A stretch of 64,000 nucleotides of DNA from Massilia soli (GTDB lineage Bacteria; Pseudomonadota; Gammaproteobacteria; Burkholderiales; Burkholderiaceae_D), in the NCBI RefSeq assembly GCF_016809835.1, contig NZ_JAFBIL020000006.1:1-64000 (forward strand), read 5' to 3'. Each line of letters begins with the position of its first letter. Within the stretch, counting starts at the first letter, position 1. The position numbers and the translations under genes are program-made. The notes beneath the pieces are model-generated. The model was given only the letters and a program-made list of their open reading frames with translations. It ran no database searches and was not told the origin of the DNA. Of the stretch, positions 8,279-15,505 are shown piece by piece.

Positions 8279-8620
8279 TGCGGGCCACGGCTTGGTGCTG
8301 CGCCTCCTGAGGGCTGCGGTTTAGCGCTGCGCCTCCTCCGGGCCACGGTTTGGTGCTGCGCCTCCTGCGGGCCACGCGCTGGTTCTGCATATCGGCGGAA
8401 CTCCCTATTGCTTTCAAAATGGGGCGTGCTGACGACCTCGCGGGCAGTAGTGTGGTGGTGCTGATTATCGCGAGGACTTCTGGACTCCTGCATGTCGGGA
8501 GGACTCCTGGGGTCCTGCACTTCGGAGGAGCTTGTGTGGTCTCGCACATTGGGGAGACTACGGCTTTGTGCGGAGTATCGGGAGAGCTACGGTTTAGTGC
8601 GGAATATCGGAGGGACTAAA
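8279..8620. repeat. Degenerate tandem repeat array, about 29-bp unit
   Basis: Four head-to-tail 29-bp units begin at 8279, 8308, 8337 and 8366. Units 1-3 share GGGC-GCGG-TT-G-GCTGCGCCTCC at high identity. After a less regular spacer, about five more diverged units of 27-29 bp run from about 8467 to 8620, sharing CGGGAG-ACT and TGCGGA-TA elements. The unit is not a multiple of three, so it is not selected as a protein repeat. The decay from regular to diverged copies suggests an old array. It is not a CRISPR because there are no unique spacers. Confidence 0.65.
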
Positions 8621-8855
8621 GCATTGACATCAAAGGGTGGTGCCGTGCCGGCCGAAGGCCGGGGGCTTGGAGTGCTTCGCATCGCTACCGCCCGCTCGAG
8701 GCTCATGTTGACAATGGGTCGTGCTGCGCAATGCGCAAAGCCTCGAGGAACGTTGCGCTTTGAGTGCCCCGGAGGTGCCGGAGTTCGGCGGGGTTGGGTT
8801 GGATGTCCGAGCGAAGCGAGGGTGGTTCTGGTGACCGGGGCAGTGGTGCACTCAT

Positions 8856-8871
8856 CTTGCGCCGGCGCAAG
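8856..8871. repeat. Perfect 16-bp palindrome
   Basis: CTTGCGCCGGCGCAAG is self-complementary and differs from the core of the 7243-7260 palindrome by one symmetric base change. It lies on the other side of the MqsA-like gene. Confidence 0.65.
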
Positions 8872-9064
8872 GCAAGCGTTTGGCGGCCCGATTGTTCCAA
8901 TCGCACCGCTGTTAAATCCTCTCGCCGCTTCGCGACGCATGATTCAAACATCAGACCGACAAAAACTACCGGGCTATTTTCAGGGTTTTAGGCCCCGAAT
9001 ATTTTGAGGTCTTACCCGTTACACGCTGCGCGGTCGGCGTCGCGTCAAACTTTCATTCGGACGA

Positions 9065-9138
9065 TTTCTTTTTTTAATGTGGGGAACATCCTTCCTCCAC
9101 AGCTTTCAACTTCGAATGTTTCTTTTTTTAACGTGGGG
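9065..9138 (+). repeat. Two direct copies of a T-tract/GTGGGG element
   Basis: TTTCTTTTTTTAAYGTGGGG occurs at 9065-9084 and 9119-9138, 54 bp apart. Each copy is followed within about 15 bp by CCACA or GCCAC that can pair with its GTGG, giving two weak hairpins. The pattern could be an RNA element or a protein-binding direct repeat. The T-tract precedes the stem, so it is not a plus-strand terminator. Confidence 0.55.
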
Positions 9139-9421
9139 CCACCCTACCGCCACATTCAGTCTGAAGCGTACACAGTGATGCAACCAGCTGTCAAGCAATG
9201 AGGATGTGACCTTGGCCGGCAATGATTTTTTGGGCACTGTCTAAGCGGCTCGAAAACTATTAGCTCCCGCGTAGCCGATGCCTATACGGTACGAGGACAG
9301 AGAAGGCTGCAAATCATGAACGTTGGCTAGGCAGACTAAAGCGTCGTTCGCGCGGCGTTTCAGCCTGTCTAGCTAACGGGACCCGAGGCAGTCGCCGAGG
9401 GTGAAACTTCATGGAGTCTTT

Positions 9422-9838
9422 ATGTGCACAACTATCACGAATATGGTGCTGACCGCTCTCGCGCTGGTCGTCGTGCGAGCGGAGACGTATGCATTGCTGG
9501 AAGCCGTCGCTTACGCACGCAAACTGAACGGTTCGCTGGTGCGAAAACTGCAAATTGGCAGTGCACGCTACGAGTGGGCGAGTATCATTTGGCATGAGAG
9601 GTCAGTTGAAAAGCCGGCATACAGCATCATGCGGCCGCTGGCACTCTTCATCGCGACAGTGTTTGGTGCCGTCGCAGCGATGGATTTCGCCGGCTTGCCG
9701 GGCAACAGTCCGTTGGTGATGTTGATGGGGCTGGCCGTCAGTGGCGGCTACTTCGCAAAAGCTTACGGCGCATCGTTCGTAGCACATCGCCAGTCCGTAG
9801 CTGAATGCCAAAGACAAGGCACTTGGCATCTCGCTTGA
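9422..9838 (+). CDS. Small membrane protein, 138 residues
   Basis: The ATG at 9422 has GGAG 6 bp upstream. A GTG at 9401 is the longer alternative. The protein has a hydrophobic N-terminal segment (about residues 6-20), a charged soluble part, then two probable membrane helices near residues 72-88 and 94-112 (PLALFIATVFGAVAAMDFAG, LVMLMGLAVSGGYFA). The family is not recognised. A strong terminator follows 22 bp after the stop. Its size and topology would fit a phage-type or toxin-type inner-membrane protein, but there is no motif to decide. Confidence 0.55.
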   Translation: MCTTITNMVLTALALVVVRAETYALLEAVAYARKLNGSLVRKLQIGSARYEWASIIWHERSVEKPAYSIMRPLALFIATVFGAVAAMDFAGLPGNSPLVMLMGLAVSGGYFAKAYGASFVAHRQSVAECQRQGTWHLA

Positions 9839-9850
9839 TTCAGCACTACT

Positions 9851-10021
9851 TCATTCACAACGCCCCTCGCGGGGCGTTTTCATTTGGCCGGCTTGCGGCT
9901 CACGAAGCGCCTCAAGTTGCGCGATATCGGCTTCGGTGACAAGGCCATATTCTCTGAGGTCAGTGGCAGTCTCGAGCAATTCGAGAAGCACCCTATTTTC
10001 GGTGTTTGGTGATTCTGACAT
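9851..10021 (-). CDS. Truncated HTH antitoxin-like protein, 56 residues
   Basis: The ATG at 10021 gives a 56-residue product. Its middle, VLLELLETATDLREYGLVTEADIAQLEAL, matches in pattern the N-terminal arm of NadS/HigA-type antitoxins (LETMRDLHxxGLxxxxxLxxFDAL), but the Cro/C1 helix-turn-helix that should follow is missing. It starts 5 bp after the 47-residue gene, so the two are probably co-transcribed. It may be a remnant or a short regulator. The plus-strand terminator overlaps its last codons. Confidence 0.45.
   Translation of the reverse strand: MSESPNTENRVLLELLETATDLREYGLVTEADIAQLEALREPQAGQMKTPREGRCE
9860..9880 (+). terminator. Rho-independent terminator after the membrane protein gene
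   Basis: ACGCCCC-TCGC-GGGGCGT is a perfect 7-bp stem with TTTTC following. It sits inside the 3' end of the opposing minus-strand small gene. Confidence 0.75.
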
Positions 10022-10026
10022 GGCAA

Positions 10027-10170
10027 TTACTCGCTGAGGCCACGACGGCGCAGCAGTTCTTGAAAATCGGACTCGGTTGGAGCGCAATACTTGATGCCAG
10101 ACTCAACACCGGTCGGGACGACATATGCCAGGAAAACGCCGAGGGCGAGACAGAGGACTATGGTCAGCAT
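10027..10170 (-). CDS. Small membrane-anchored protein, 47 residues
   Basis: The minus-strand frame starts at the ATG ending at 10170 behind an AGGAG ribosome site. It begins MLTIVLCLALGVFLAYVV, a clear membrane helix or uncleaved signal, followed by a short polar tail ending RRRGLSE. The strong ribosome site, hydrophobic leader and tight spacing to the next gene argue it is real. The family is not recognised. It could be a small inner-membrane regulator, a type I-like toxin or a phage-derived peptide. Confidence 0.55.
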   Translation of the reverse strand: MLTIVLCLALGVFLAYVVPTGVESGIKYCAPTESDFQELLRRRGLSE

Positions 10171-10234
10171 GTAATTCTCCTGGGGTTAGTGCCACGATAG
10201 CACCGGTACCTGGCAAAGAGTGAAGCGCTGGAGT

Positions 10235-10372
10235 TTATCTCGCCCCTGCTGTTGGTATTAAGCGAAACAACGCGTTTTTATCGGATGCTGCATTGAACTC
10301 CGCAGCTATTTGCCAGTGCGACATCCACAAGTATTCCATACGTACTGGTTCTCGCAAGGCCATCGCCCTCAT
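10235..10372 (-). CDS. Small hypothetical protein, 45 residues
   Basis: The frame from the ATG at 10372 reads MRAMALREPVRMEYLWMSHW and continues QIAAEFNAASDKNALF. It looks like a natural amphipathic, aromatic-rich peptide, not a shadow frame. A second ATG lies at 10363. The ribosome site is weak. A 19-bp stretch at 10261-10279 is identical to DNA inside the wHTH gene at 6508-6526, in a different frame. The family is not recognised, and the call rests on amino-acid composition only. Confidence 0.35.
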   Translation of the reverse strand: MRAMALREPVRMEYLWMSHWQIAAEFNAASDKNALFRLIPTAGAR

Positions 10373-10719
10373 TCGAGTAACACCTGGTCGATTGAGTGCT
10401 GTCGAGTGTCAACAAGGGGATGAGTCCTTGGCACTCGCGTCAACCGTACACCAACCGCTACAGCGGAACGTCTGTAGTGCCGGTGCGATTTCCTCGACCT
10501 TGGCGACCAGAGGTTAGCTCGCATCAAAGGTATTTTGGGTGTGGCGGGACGCTGAAAAAGGTCGAGCAGCGCGCCCCTCAACGTCCGGAGGCTAGATTGA
10601 TATTGGCCACCAACGCATGACTAGGCATTCATACTATTTTCGTCTTTATCCTGAAAAGCAGGGTAATTTGGATGCCGCCGTCTCTACACCTTTCACCATC
10701 AACAAGAAAGGTGTAGTCC
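10373..10719. other. Intergenic region between divergent small genes
   Basis: No convincing gene. It must hold the promoter for the plus-strand gene at 10720 and probably that of the minus-strand small genes. An AAGAAAGGTG ribosome site sits at its right edge. Confidence 0.4.
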
Positions 10720-11004
10720 ATGAATACCATCACACTCTCCCCCTACCTCCGGCTCTCCGGTGCAGGCTTTGATATTGACCTGAAAAGTCGCGGCAACAAA
10801 TTCCGCCTCATCCTCAAGCGTGGCGACGAACTGGTCGCCACCGGCTTCGCCTCCCGCGGGCACAGTATGAAAAACGCCGACGCCCTACGTCGCATTCAAC
10901 TGAATCAGTTCGGCGAAACCACGGACGTTTTCTCTTTGGTCAGCCGCCTTGCTGACATCGCAGAATCGCTGTCTCCTGCACGGGCAACAAATGCAGCGAG
11001 ATAA
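10720..11004 (+). CDS. Small hypothetical protein upstream of the helicase
   Basis: Encodes 94 residues and starts at an ATG behind AAGAAAGGTG. The predicted fold is beta-rich at the start (YLRLSGAGFDIDLKSRGNKFRLILKRGDE) and helical later. No catalytic motif, cysteine or membrane segment is visible. Its stop lies next to or inside the start of the helicase gene, depending on which start is used, so it is in the same operon. By analogy with P4-type satellites it could regulate replication or copy number, but the sequence does not show this. Confidence 0.6.
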   Translation: MNTITLSPYLRLSGAGFDIDLKSRGNKFRLILKRGDELVATGFASRGHSMKNADALRRIQLNQFGETTDVFSLVSRLADIAESLSPARATNAAR

Positions 11005-12883
11005 AATGAACCTCGAACATTTAAGAGCTGCGGTTAAGGTCAGCGACCCACTTGACCGGACGGCACTGGCACCTCGCGCTGGTCCGGCGTTGAAGGGCAG
11101 AATCGAGGCGACGCCAGCACCTGCAAACAGCGCAGTCCCAGGACGGATGGTCCCCGACCAAAAAACCGCCGTCTCGTTGGAGGAGAAACAGGCCCTTCGC
11201 AAGGACCTGATGGCCATCATTTCGACCTGCACCGATGCAGACGTACTCACAAGCATGCTGATTCCGAAGCTGGACCTGGCAACTTGTGCCGATGACCACA
11301 GGCCGCTGCGCGCTGCCATCAAGGCTGCCGTGCAGGCCAAGCTAAAGAAGTTGACTGGCGCCAAACCAACCGCTGCCGACATGAGGGATTTGTTCCCAGA
11401 GGTAGCAAAGAAGTTGAAACCAAAGGCTCGTCACGTGAGTCTGACTCACTTCGGCGTTGCTGAACGCGTGCAGGCGGACATGGCAGGCGACCTCCGTTAC
11501 AACATCGACCAGCAGAAATGGCTCAACTGGGACGGATGCCGTTGGGTGAACCTGCGCAATGCACAGGTCCAGACCATCGCTCGAAAAACGGTCAACAAGA
11601 TTAAGACCTATGTCGCGACCTTTTCGGATGTGGACATGGAGAAGCTCGAGCACGCGGATAGCGACGCGTTCCGCCGCGGTGTGGTCGGAGAAATGGTCGC
11701 ACTGGAGCGAATGCACGTCGAACAGCTGGACCTCGACCAACACGCCGGCTTTCTGGCATGCGGCAACGGCGCCATCAACCTGGCGACTGGAGACCTGGTG
11801 TACGAGCGCGACCTGCTGGTGACCGTCCGGAACGACACTGACTTTGACCCAGATGCCAAGGCGCCGCTCTTCATGAGGATTCTAGGCGAGATGTTCGAGC
11901 AGCGTGAGGAGGACATCAATTACTACGAGCTCATAATGGGCTACAGCATCCAGGCCAATCCCAGCGAACGTGCCATGTTCTTTCATAAGGGTGAGGGTAC
12001 CAACGGTAAGTCGCTAATGCTTGGCGCCATCATGAAGGCCCTCGGCGACTATGCGGTAACCACCAACTACAAGCTCATCGCCGATGGGCCGGGCAGCACT
12101 ATGAATGGAAGTGCTGATGGCCCTTCTCCGTCGCAACGCCGCTTGATGGCAAAGCGCATTGCGTACATCGACGAAATTCCTGTCGGGGGCAATCTACGGG
12201 ACGCTGACGTGAAGCGCTTCGCAGGCGGTGCCGGCACCTTGGACGCGCGCGGACTCGGGCAGGAGACGGTGGAATTCCTAATCACTTTCGTGTTCCACAT
12301 AGCATGTAACACTATGGCGACGGTTCGCAATGGACAGCCTGCCACGTTCAAGCGCGCATTCCCGGTTGTTTACACCAAGCAGTTCGACGCGGTAGAGGAC
12401 AGCACGTTGGCTGAGAAGCTGGACGTGGAACGCGCGGGCATTCTGGCGTGGCTGGTGTGCTGCTCACTCAAGTACCAGGCGATGCGGGCCCGAGGCGAGA
12501 AGCTTCGCGACCATATGCCGCAGTCGGCAAAGGATGCACTGGAGAGCATCAAGTCAGAACAGAACCCCTTCACTGCCTGGCTGGAAGAAAACTGCGAACG
12601 AGGTGAGGGCTATGTGATGCCGGTACGGGCGGCATGGGATGACTATATGCAGCACGAGGAACGGGTCAACAAAGACGCATCCAAGGTGGCGGCCCGAAGC
12701 GTAAGGAAATTCACGCAGTTGATGAAGGCGTTCAATATTGGCCGACACGACGAACAAGTCATGTTTGGCAAGCGACGTGCGGCCGGCTTCTGGGGTTGGC
12801 GCCTGCGCACTGATGTGGTGAGCGACCTGCAGGTTTCTGCTGCGGCCGCCAAAGCACCGGTCCGAGCACACAAGATAACTTGA
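10991..12883 (+). CDS. P4/D5-family phage or plasmid replication helicase
   Basis: Encodes 630 residues from the ATG at 10991; a second ATG at 11006 is also plausible. The N-terminal 150 residues are not recognised. The middle (DLRYNIDQQKWLNWDG, then CGNGAINLATGDLV) fits the D5_N region. GEGTNGKS near residues 334-341 is the Walker A loop, RLMAKRIAYIDEI near 385-396 is Walker B, and LITFVFHIACN fits sensor/motif C of superfamily 3 helicases. Such proteins open replication origins of P4-like satellites and phage-plasmids. No Toprim or catalytic primase domain is evident, so primase activity is uncertain. An iteron cluster lies just downstream at 12948-13275. Confidence 0.9.
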   Translation: MQRDKMNLEHLRAAVKVSDPLDRTALAPRAGPALKGRIEATPAPANSAVPGRMVPDQKTAVSLEEKQALRKDLMAIISTCTDADVLTSMLIPKLDLATCADDHRPLRAAIKAAVQAKLKKLTGAKPTAADMRDLFPEVAKKLKPKARHVSLTHFGVAERVQADMAGDLRYNIDQQKWLNWDGCRWVNLRNAQVQTIARKTVNKIKTYVATFSDVDMEKLEHADSDAFRRGVVGEMVALERMHVEQLDLDQHAGFLACGNGAINLATGDLVYERDLLVTVRNDTDFDPDAKAPLFMRILGEMFEQREEDINYYELIMGYSIQANPSERAMFFHKGEGTNGKSLMLGAIMKALGDYAVTTNYKLIADGPGSTMNGSADGPSPSQRRLMAKRIAYIDEIPVGGNLRDADVKRFAGGAGTLDARGLGQETVEFLITFVFHIACNTMATVRNGQPATFKRAFPVVYTKQFDAVEDSTLAEKLDVERAGILAWLVCCSLKYQAMRARGEKLRDHMPQSAKDALESIKSEQNPFTAWLEENCERGEGYVMPVRAAWDDYMQHEERVNKDASKVAARSVRKFTQLMKAFNIGRHDEQVMFGKRRAAGFWGWRLRTDVVSDLQVSAAAAKAPVRAHKIT

Positions 12884-12910
12884 ATCTGAATCGAGGAACT
12901 CCCCCATCGA

Positions 12911-12937
12911 AGGCCGCCGCAAGGGCGGCTTTCCTAC
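12911..12937 (+). terminator. Terminator after the helicase gene
   Basis: GCCGCC-gcaag-GGCGGC followed by TTTCCT lies 28 bp after the helicase stop. Confidence 0.6.
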
Positions 12938-12947
12938 GTCCGAACCC

Positions 12948-13275
12948 TACAGACTTCGGAGGCGCAATGCCTGTAAGAAGTCTGTAGGATGTCTGTAGTG
13001 TACGTCATCCTGCCGGCCAAGTTGGTGACCAGGTCCTTGGAAGCCCTTTCCCTTACAGACTTCTACAGACTTTATACAGGCTTTGAATTTCAAAGGAAGC
13101 CCGCCAATACAGGGTTTTACAGACTTACAGACTTTACAGACTTATTTCGAAGTCCTTGTGATGAGAGAAAAATTGAATACTCTTGGATTGCTCATAGAAC
13201 AGGCAGAACGGAGACGGATATATTTTAATTTTCCCGATATGAAAGCGGGCGCGTAGGAAGTCTGTAATGTCTGTA
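12948..13275. repeat. Iteron cluster, candidate replication origin
   Basis: The 9-mer TACAGACTT occurs exactly at 12948, 13054, 13064, 13118, 13126 and 13135. Its reverse complement AAGTCTGTA occurs exactly at 12978 and 13258. One- or two-mismatch copies lie at 12989, 13075, 13108 and 13267. Three copies at 13118-13143 are almost contiguous. The right half is AT-rich (about 13160-13240) compared with the flanks, as expected of an unwinding element. Direct and inverted iterons next to a D5/P4-type helicase gene are the usual layout of a self-encoded replication origin. The initiator assignment is inferred from proximity. Confidence 0.7.
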
Positions 13276-13395
13276 GGAGCGCTTCGCCAACTTGGTCAGC
13301 CAGGATTCCCGCCTTGGTGCTCTCGAAGTCCAAGTGTGGCGAGTGCAGACGAGTGAAGCCCTGCGGATGGCGCTTGCGCGCCGCAGGCATACGGC

Positions 13396-13502
13396 TGGCC
13401 AAGGGAGCGCTGTGCGCTCCTGCCCCCTCTGAAATCGGCGGGAGTATTTAGGACTACTTCAAATCGGTGTCGGTCCAGAGAGCCACAGGCTCTCCTTGGC
13501 CA
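13396..13502. repeat. Paired hairpins in inverted orientation
   Basis: TGGCCAAGG at 13396-13404 and its complement CCTTGGCCA at 13494-13502 each border a short hairpin: GGAGCGC-tgt-GCGCTCC at 13404-13420 and GAGAGCC-aca-GGCTCTC at 13478-13494. The block could fold as nested hairpins. It may be part of the origin region or a divergent terminator pair. Confidence 0.5.
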
Positions 13503-13526
13503 GCCGGGCCGCGCGCCGGTTGGCGC

Positions 13527-13682
13527 TCAACGCCAGTCACCATCGCCGCGCTGCTGCAGCACCGCAACCGGCTTACTGTCCTTCCCTAGTTCGTCGGAGC
13601 CACAACCGCGGCATTGGATGAGCAAAAACCCCACAACGACAGGTAAAAAAGTTCTTTTCCCGACAGTGGGCCATGCTCGCAA
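13527..13682 (-). CDS. Possible short lipoprotein or membrane peptide
   Basis: A minus-strand frame of 51 codons from a TTG at 13682 contains RTFLPVVVGFLLIQC, a hydrophobic stretch ending in a lipobox-like LIQC, then a polar tail. There is no ATG and no clear ribosome site, so this is a weak call. Size and pattern recall small phage or plasmid lipoproteins. Confidence 0.25.
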   Translation of the reverse strand: MRAWPTVGKRTFLPVVVGFLLIQCRGCGSDELGKDSKPVAVLQQRGDGDWR

Positions 13683-13785
13683 ATAGACGAGTATGCCTCG
13701 CTCCACCTCCAGTTCGAACGGCGGCGGGCGCCAAGCCAACGCTGGAGCGCTTCGGCGCGCCGTTGTCGGCGAGCGGGCAGCGAAA

Positions 13786-14268
13786 TCATATGGAGGAGGA
13801 AAATTCCTTGGCATCGTCCAGAAAGAATCGGAGCTGCTTGACGTGTGCTTTGGCCCCTCTACGCATTGCGCGACGGGGCGCAGAGCAGGGCATGTTGGCG
13901 GGATGGTTTTCGTCGAGGTGGCGGTCATAGTCTCGCTCGCCAGTGTAGTTGGCTTCGAGCTCTAAAGTTTGAACCACTACATGGCCATCGGCGATGCGAG
14001 ACGCCGCCCAAAGGAGGTCTCGGGGAGAAATGTCACTGGACAGTACGAACATGGCGTCGACATCACCAAACTCGCTCGGCGCAATTTTCCTATAGGATGC
14101 GGCAAATTCGCTTATCGCAGCAAAGAAAAGTTGGGCGTCTCTCAGGCACTCAGCACGAAATTTGTACTGTGCTCCGGTTACGCCGCCGCCAGCTGTGGAC
14201 GCAAGAAACGTGGACATCGCCTTCATCTCCGCCTGGATTTGCATCGAGACGTGGTTTGAGTAATTCAT
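13786..14268 (-). CDS. Hypothetical protein, 160 residues
   Basis: The ATG at 14268 follows an AAAGG ribosome site. The product is mostly helical with a charged C-terminus. No cysteine cluster, membrane segment or catalytic motif stands out. It is monocistronic, with 428 bp of non-coding DNA upstream. I do not recognise the family. Confidence 0.55.
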   Translation of the reverse strand: MNYSNHVSMQIQAEMKAMSTFLASTAGGGVTGAQYKFRAECLRDAQLFFAAISEFAASYRKIAPSEFGDVDAMFVLSSDISPRDLLWAASRIADGHVVVQTLELEANYTGERDYDRHLDENHPANMPCSAPRRAMRRGAKAHVKQLRFFLDDAKEFSSSI

Positions 14269-14696
14269 GGTCAGATACCTTTCGAATTGGTTAGCTCTTG
14301 CCGAGACGGCCCAAGCTATCAGTTAAATTTCCACAAGTTTTCTTTTCAGGGCGACAAGTGCAGTTGCAAAATTGAAGCCCATCCACGGAGTAGCCACCGC
14401 ATTTTAAATTCCACGGTTTTTATGGCAACGGCAAGGTCTGCCAGCACGGGCATGAGCCGCTGCAAATGGGCAATCATGAACATCGACCGGTGGCGTCACC
14501 TGGATGCGGGCTCGGGATATACTGGTACCAAGACCTGAGCGGTTAGCCGCTGAAAACCCAAAGAACCGTCGGCTCAGAAAGCACGCGTTTTTTGCAGACA
14601 AAAGTGTGTCAAATTGGGGAGCGCCCCCTCGCGTTCAGAACGGAGACGACTATGCGGTCAGAAGACGAAATGAAGCGCGCGGAGGAGGAGGACTAG
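14269..14696. other. Intergenic region with possible leader peptide
   Basis: No gene of normal size is supported. At its right edge a 14-codon frame (14652-14696, MRSEDEMKRAEEED) ends exactly where the next gene begins and contains that gene's GGAGGAGGA ribosome site, so it could be a translated leader. Confidence 0.35.
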
Positions 14697-15161
14697 ATGG
14701 TCCCGGCTGTGCTGGCGGAGGCTCGCAATCGTCCGGACCGCCCGATGTCCACGCCGGAATCAATCGCTGCTGGACACGCGGCGATGGCGGAGGGAAGAGC
14801 GAGAGCTGCTGAGACGCTGGCGCGCCGGATTGAATGCAAGGAGCTGTTGTCGGCAGTCGAGCTGCGGAGCGCGTTGGGCGTAGTGCAGCAGGCAATTGAT
14901 GAAGCAGTCGCGTCGAACCGGTTGTTTGCATTTGAAGGCCCTGGCCGAGAGCCCTATTACCCGGCGTTTTATGCCGATGCCACTGTGGCCAGGTCAGCCC
15001 TTGAACTGGTAGCGCAGGAACTGCTCGACCTGCCGGCGCCGTCGAAATACCACTTCTTCCTCAGCATGCGCACGAATCTCGGCACGACTCCGCTGGAGGC
15101 GCTCAAGTGCGGGCGGGTTGATGAAGTTTTGCAAGCGGCGGCTGGTTTCATGAATACCTAA
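14697..15161 (+). CDS. Hypothetical protein, possible DNA-binding accessory protein
   Basis: Encodes 154 residues. The ATG at 14697 has an excellent GGAGGAGGA ribosome site. A second ATG at 14745 is also seen. The N-terminal half is helical (ECKELLSAVELRSALGVVQQ). The C-terminal part (PSKYHFFLSMRTNLG, then TPLEALKCGRVDEVLQAA) recalls the tail of short antitoxin-like or MbcA/ParS-type proteins in which a helical pair ends with an L-x-A-L-x-x-G-x-x-x-x-V motif. I recall related accessory-region proteins but no assigned function. It stands alone and its stop overlaps a doubtful minus-strand frame. Confidence 0.55.
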   Translation: MVPAVLAEARNRPDRPMSTPESIAAGHAAMAEGRARAAETLARRIECKELLSAVELRSALGVVQQAIDEAVASNRLFAFEGPGREPYYPAFYADATVARSALELVAQELLDLPAPSKYHFFLSMRTNLGTTPLEALKCGRVDEVLQAAAGFMNT

Positions 15162-15378
15162 CTAGGGCTGGACGATATCCGGAAAATCGTGGGCCGAGTT
15201 CGGCCAGGAGCTGCCAGGCGACGAAGTCGTAGCTAATTTGATTTTTCACCATTGGGAGGAAGTAATGGTCGCGGAGACTACCGCGGCCATACTTGACTAC
15301 CACTCCGAGGTCCGCGAGAACGTGCGAAGTGTCTGGCCACAGTGAGCCCAACAAAGACATCCTGCGACTAAGACACAT
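15148..15378 (-). CDS. Doubtful small protein, 76 residues
   Basis: The product ends in a plausible helical segment (ISYDFVAWQLLAELG) but has no recognised motif. It follows the small membrane protein gene on the same strand by 6 bp, which would fit an operon, and overlaps the convergent plus-strand gene by 14 bp. Ribosome-site support is weak. Confidence 0.3.
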   Translation of the reverse strand: MCLSRRMSLLGSLWPDTSHVLADLGVVVKYGRGSLRDHYFLPMVKNQISYDFVAWQLLAELGPRFSGYRPALVRYS

Positions 15379-15384
15379 CGGTTC

Positions 15385-15504
15385 CTAGTGCTGAGTGCGT
15401 CTTCTGAGGAGCCTGCCGTAAACCTGGGCCGCGGCGAGGGTCACGGCGCCCGCCAGGAATGCAATGGCGTGCGATTTGAGAAATTCCATCGGGCCAGGAA
15501 ACAT
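15385..15504 (-). CDS. Small single-pass membrane protein, 39 residues
   Basis: The ATG at 15504 sits 1 bp after the YaaW-like stop, with AAAGGAG inside the end of that gene. The product is MFPGPMEFLKSHAIAFLAGA plus a further VTLAAAQVYG and a basic tail (RLLRRRTQH), so one membrane helix with a positive C-terminus. Tight spacing to the YaaW/zinc-ribbon gene suggests a partner role in the same membrane-linked module. Confidence 0.55.
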   Translation of the reverse strand: MFPGPMEFLKSHAIAFLAGAVTLAAAQVYGRLLRRRTQH

Positions 15505-15505
15505 T

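Larger units (their letters stand above)
7987..9421. other. 1.4-kb non-coding, repeat-rich region
   Basis: Several frames are open in this GC-rich stretch, but their products are arginine/proline/alanine strings shaped by the repeats, with no ribosome sites, so I call no gene. It contains a 29-bp degenerate tandem array (8279-8620), a 16-bp palindrome (8856-8871) and a T-tract direct repeat (9065-9138). The likely role is structural or regulatory: an origin, a transfer or partition site, or a structured RNA. Confidence 0.5.

Noticed and set aside
8118-8549. Minus-strand frames across the 29-bp repeats
   Set aside because: Arg/Pro/Ala repeats from tandem DNA, two overlapping frames equally open, no ribosome site.
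8279-8620. CRISPR array
   Set aside because: Units are contiguous with no unique spacers, and no cas genes are present.
13161-13256. 31-codon frame inside the iteron region (MREKLNTLGLL...)
   Set aside because: Reads like a peptide but has no ribosome site and lies in the presumed origin; too short to support.
13161-13402. Retron or reverse-transcriptase system in the accessory region
   Set aside because: No reverse transcriptase frame or YADD-type motif in the window; hairpins alone are not enough.
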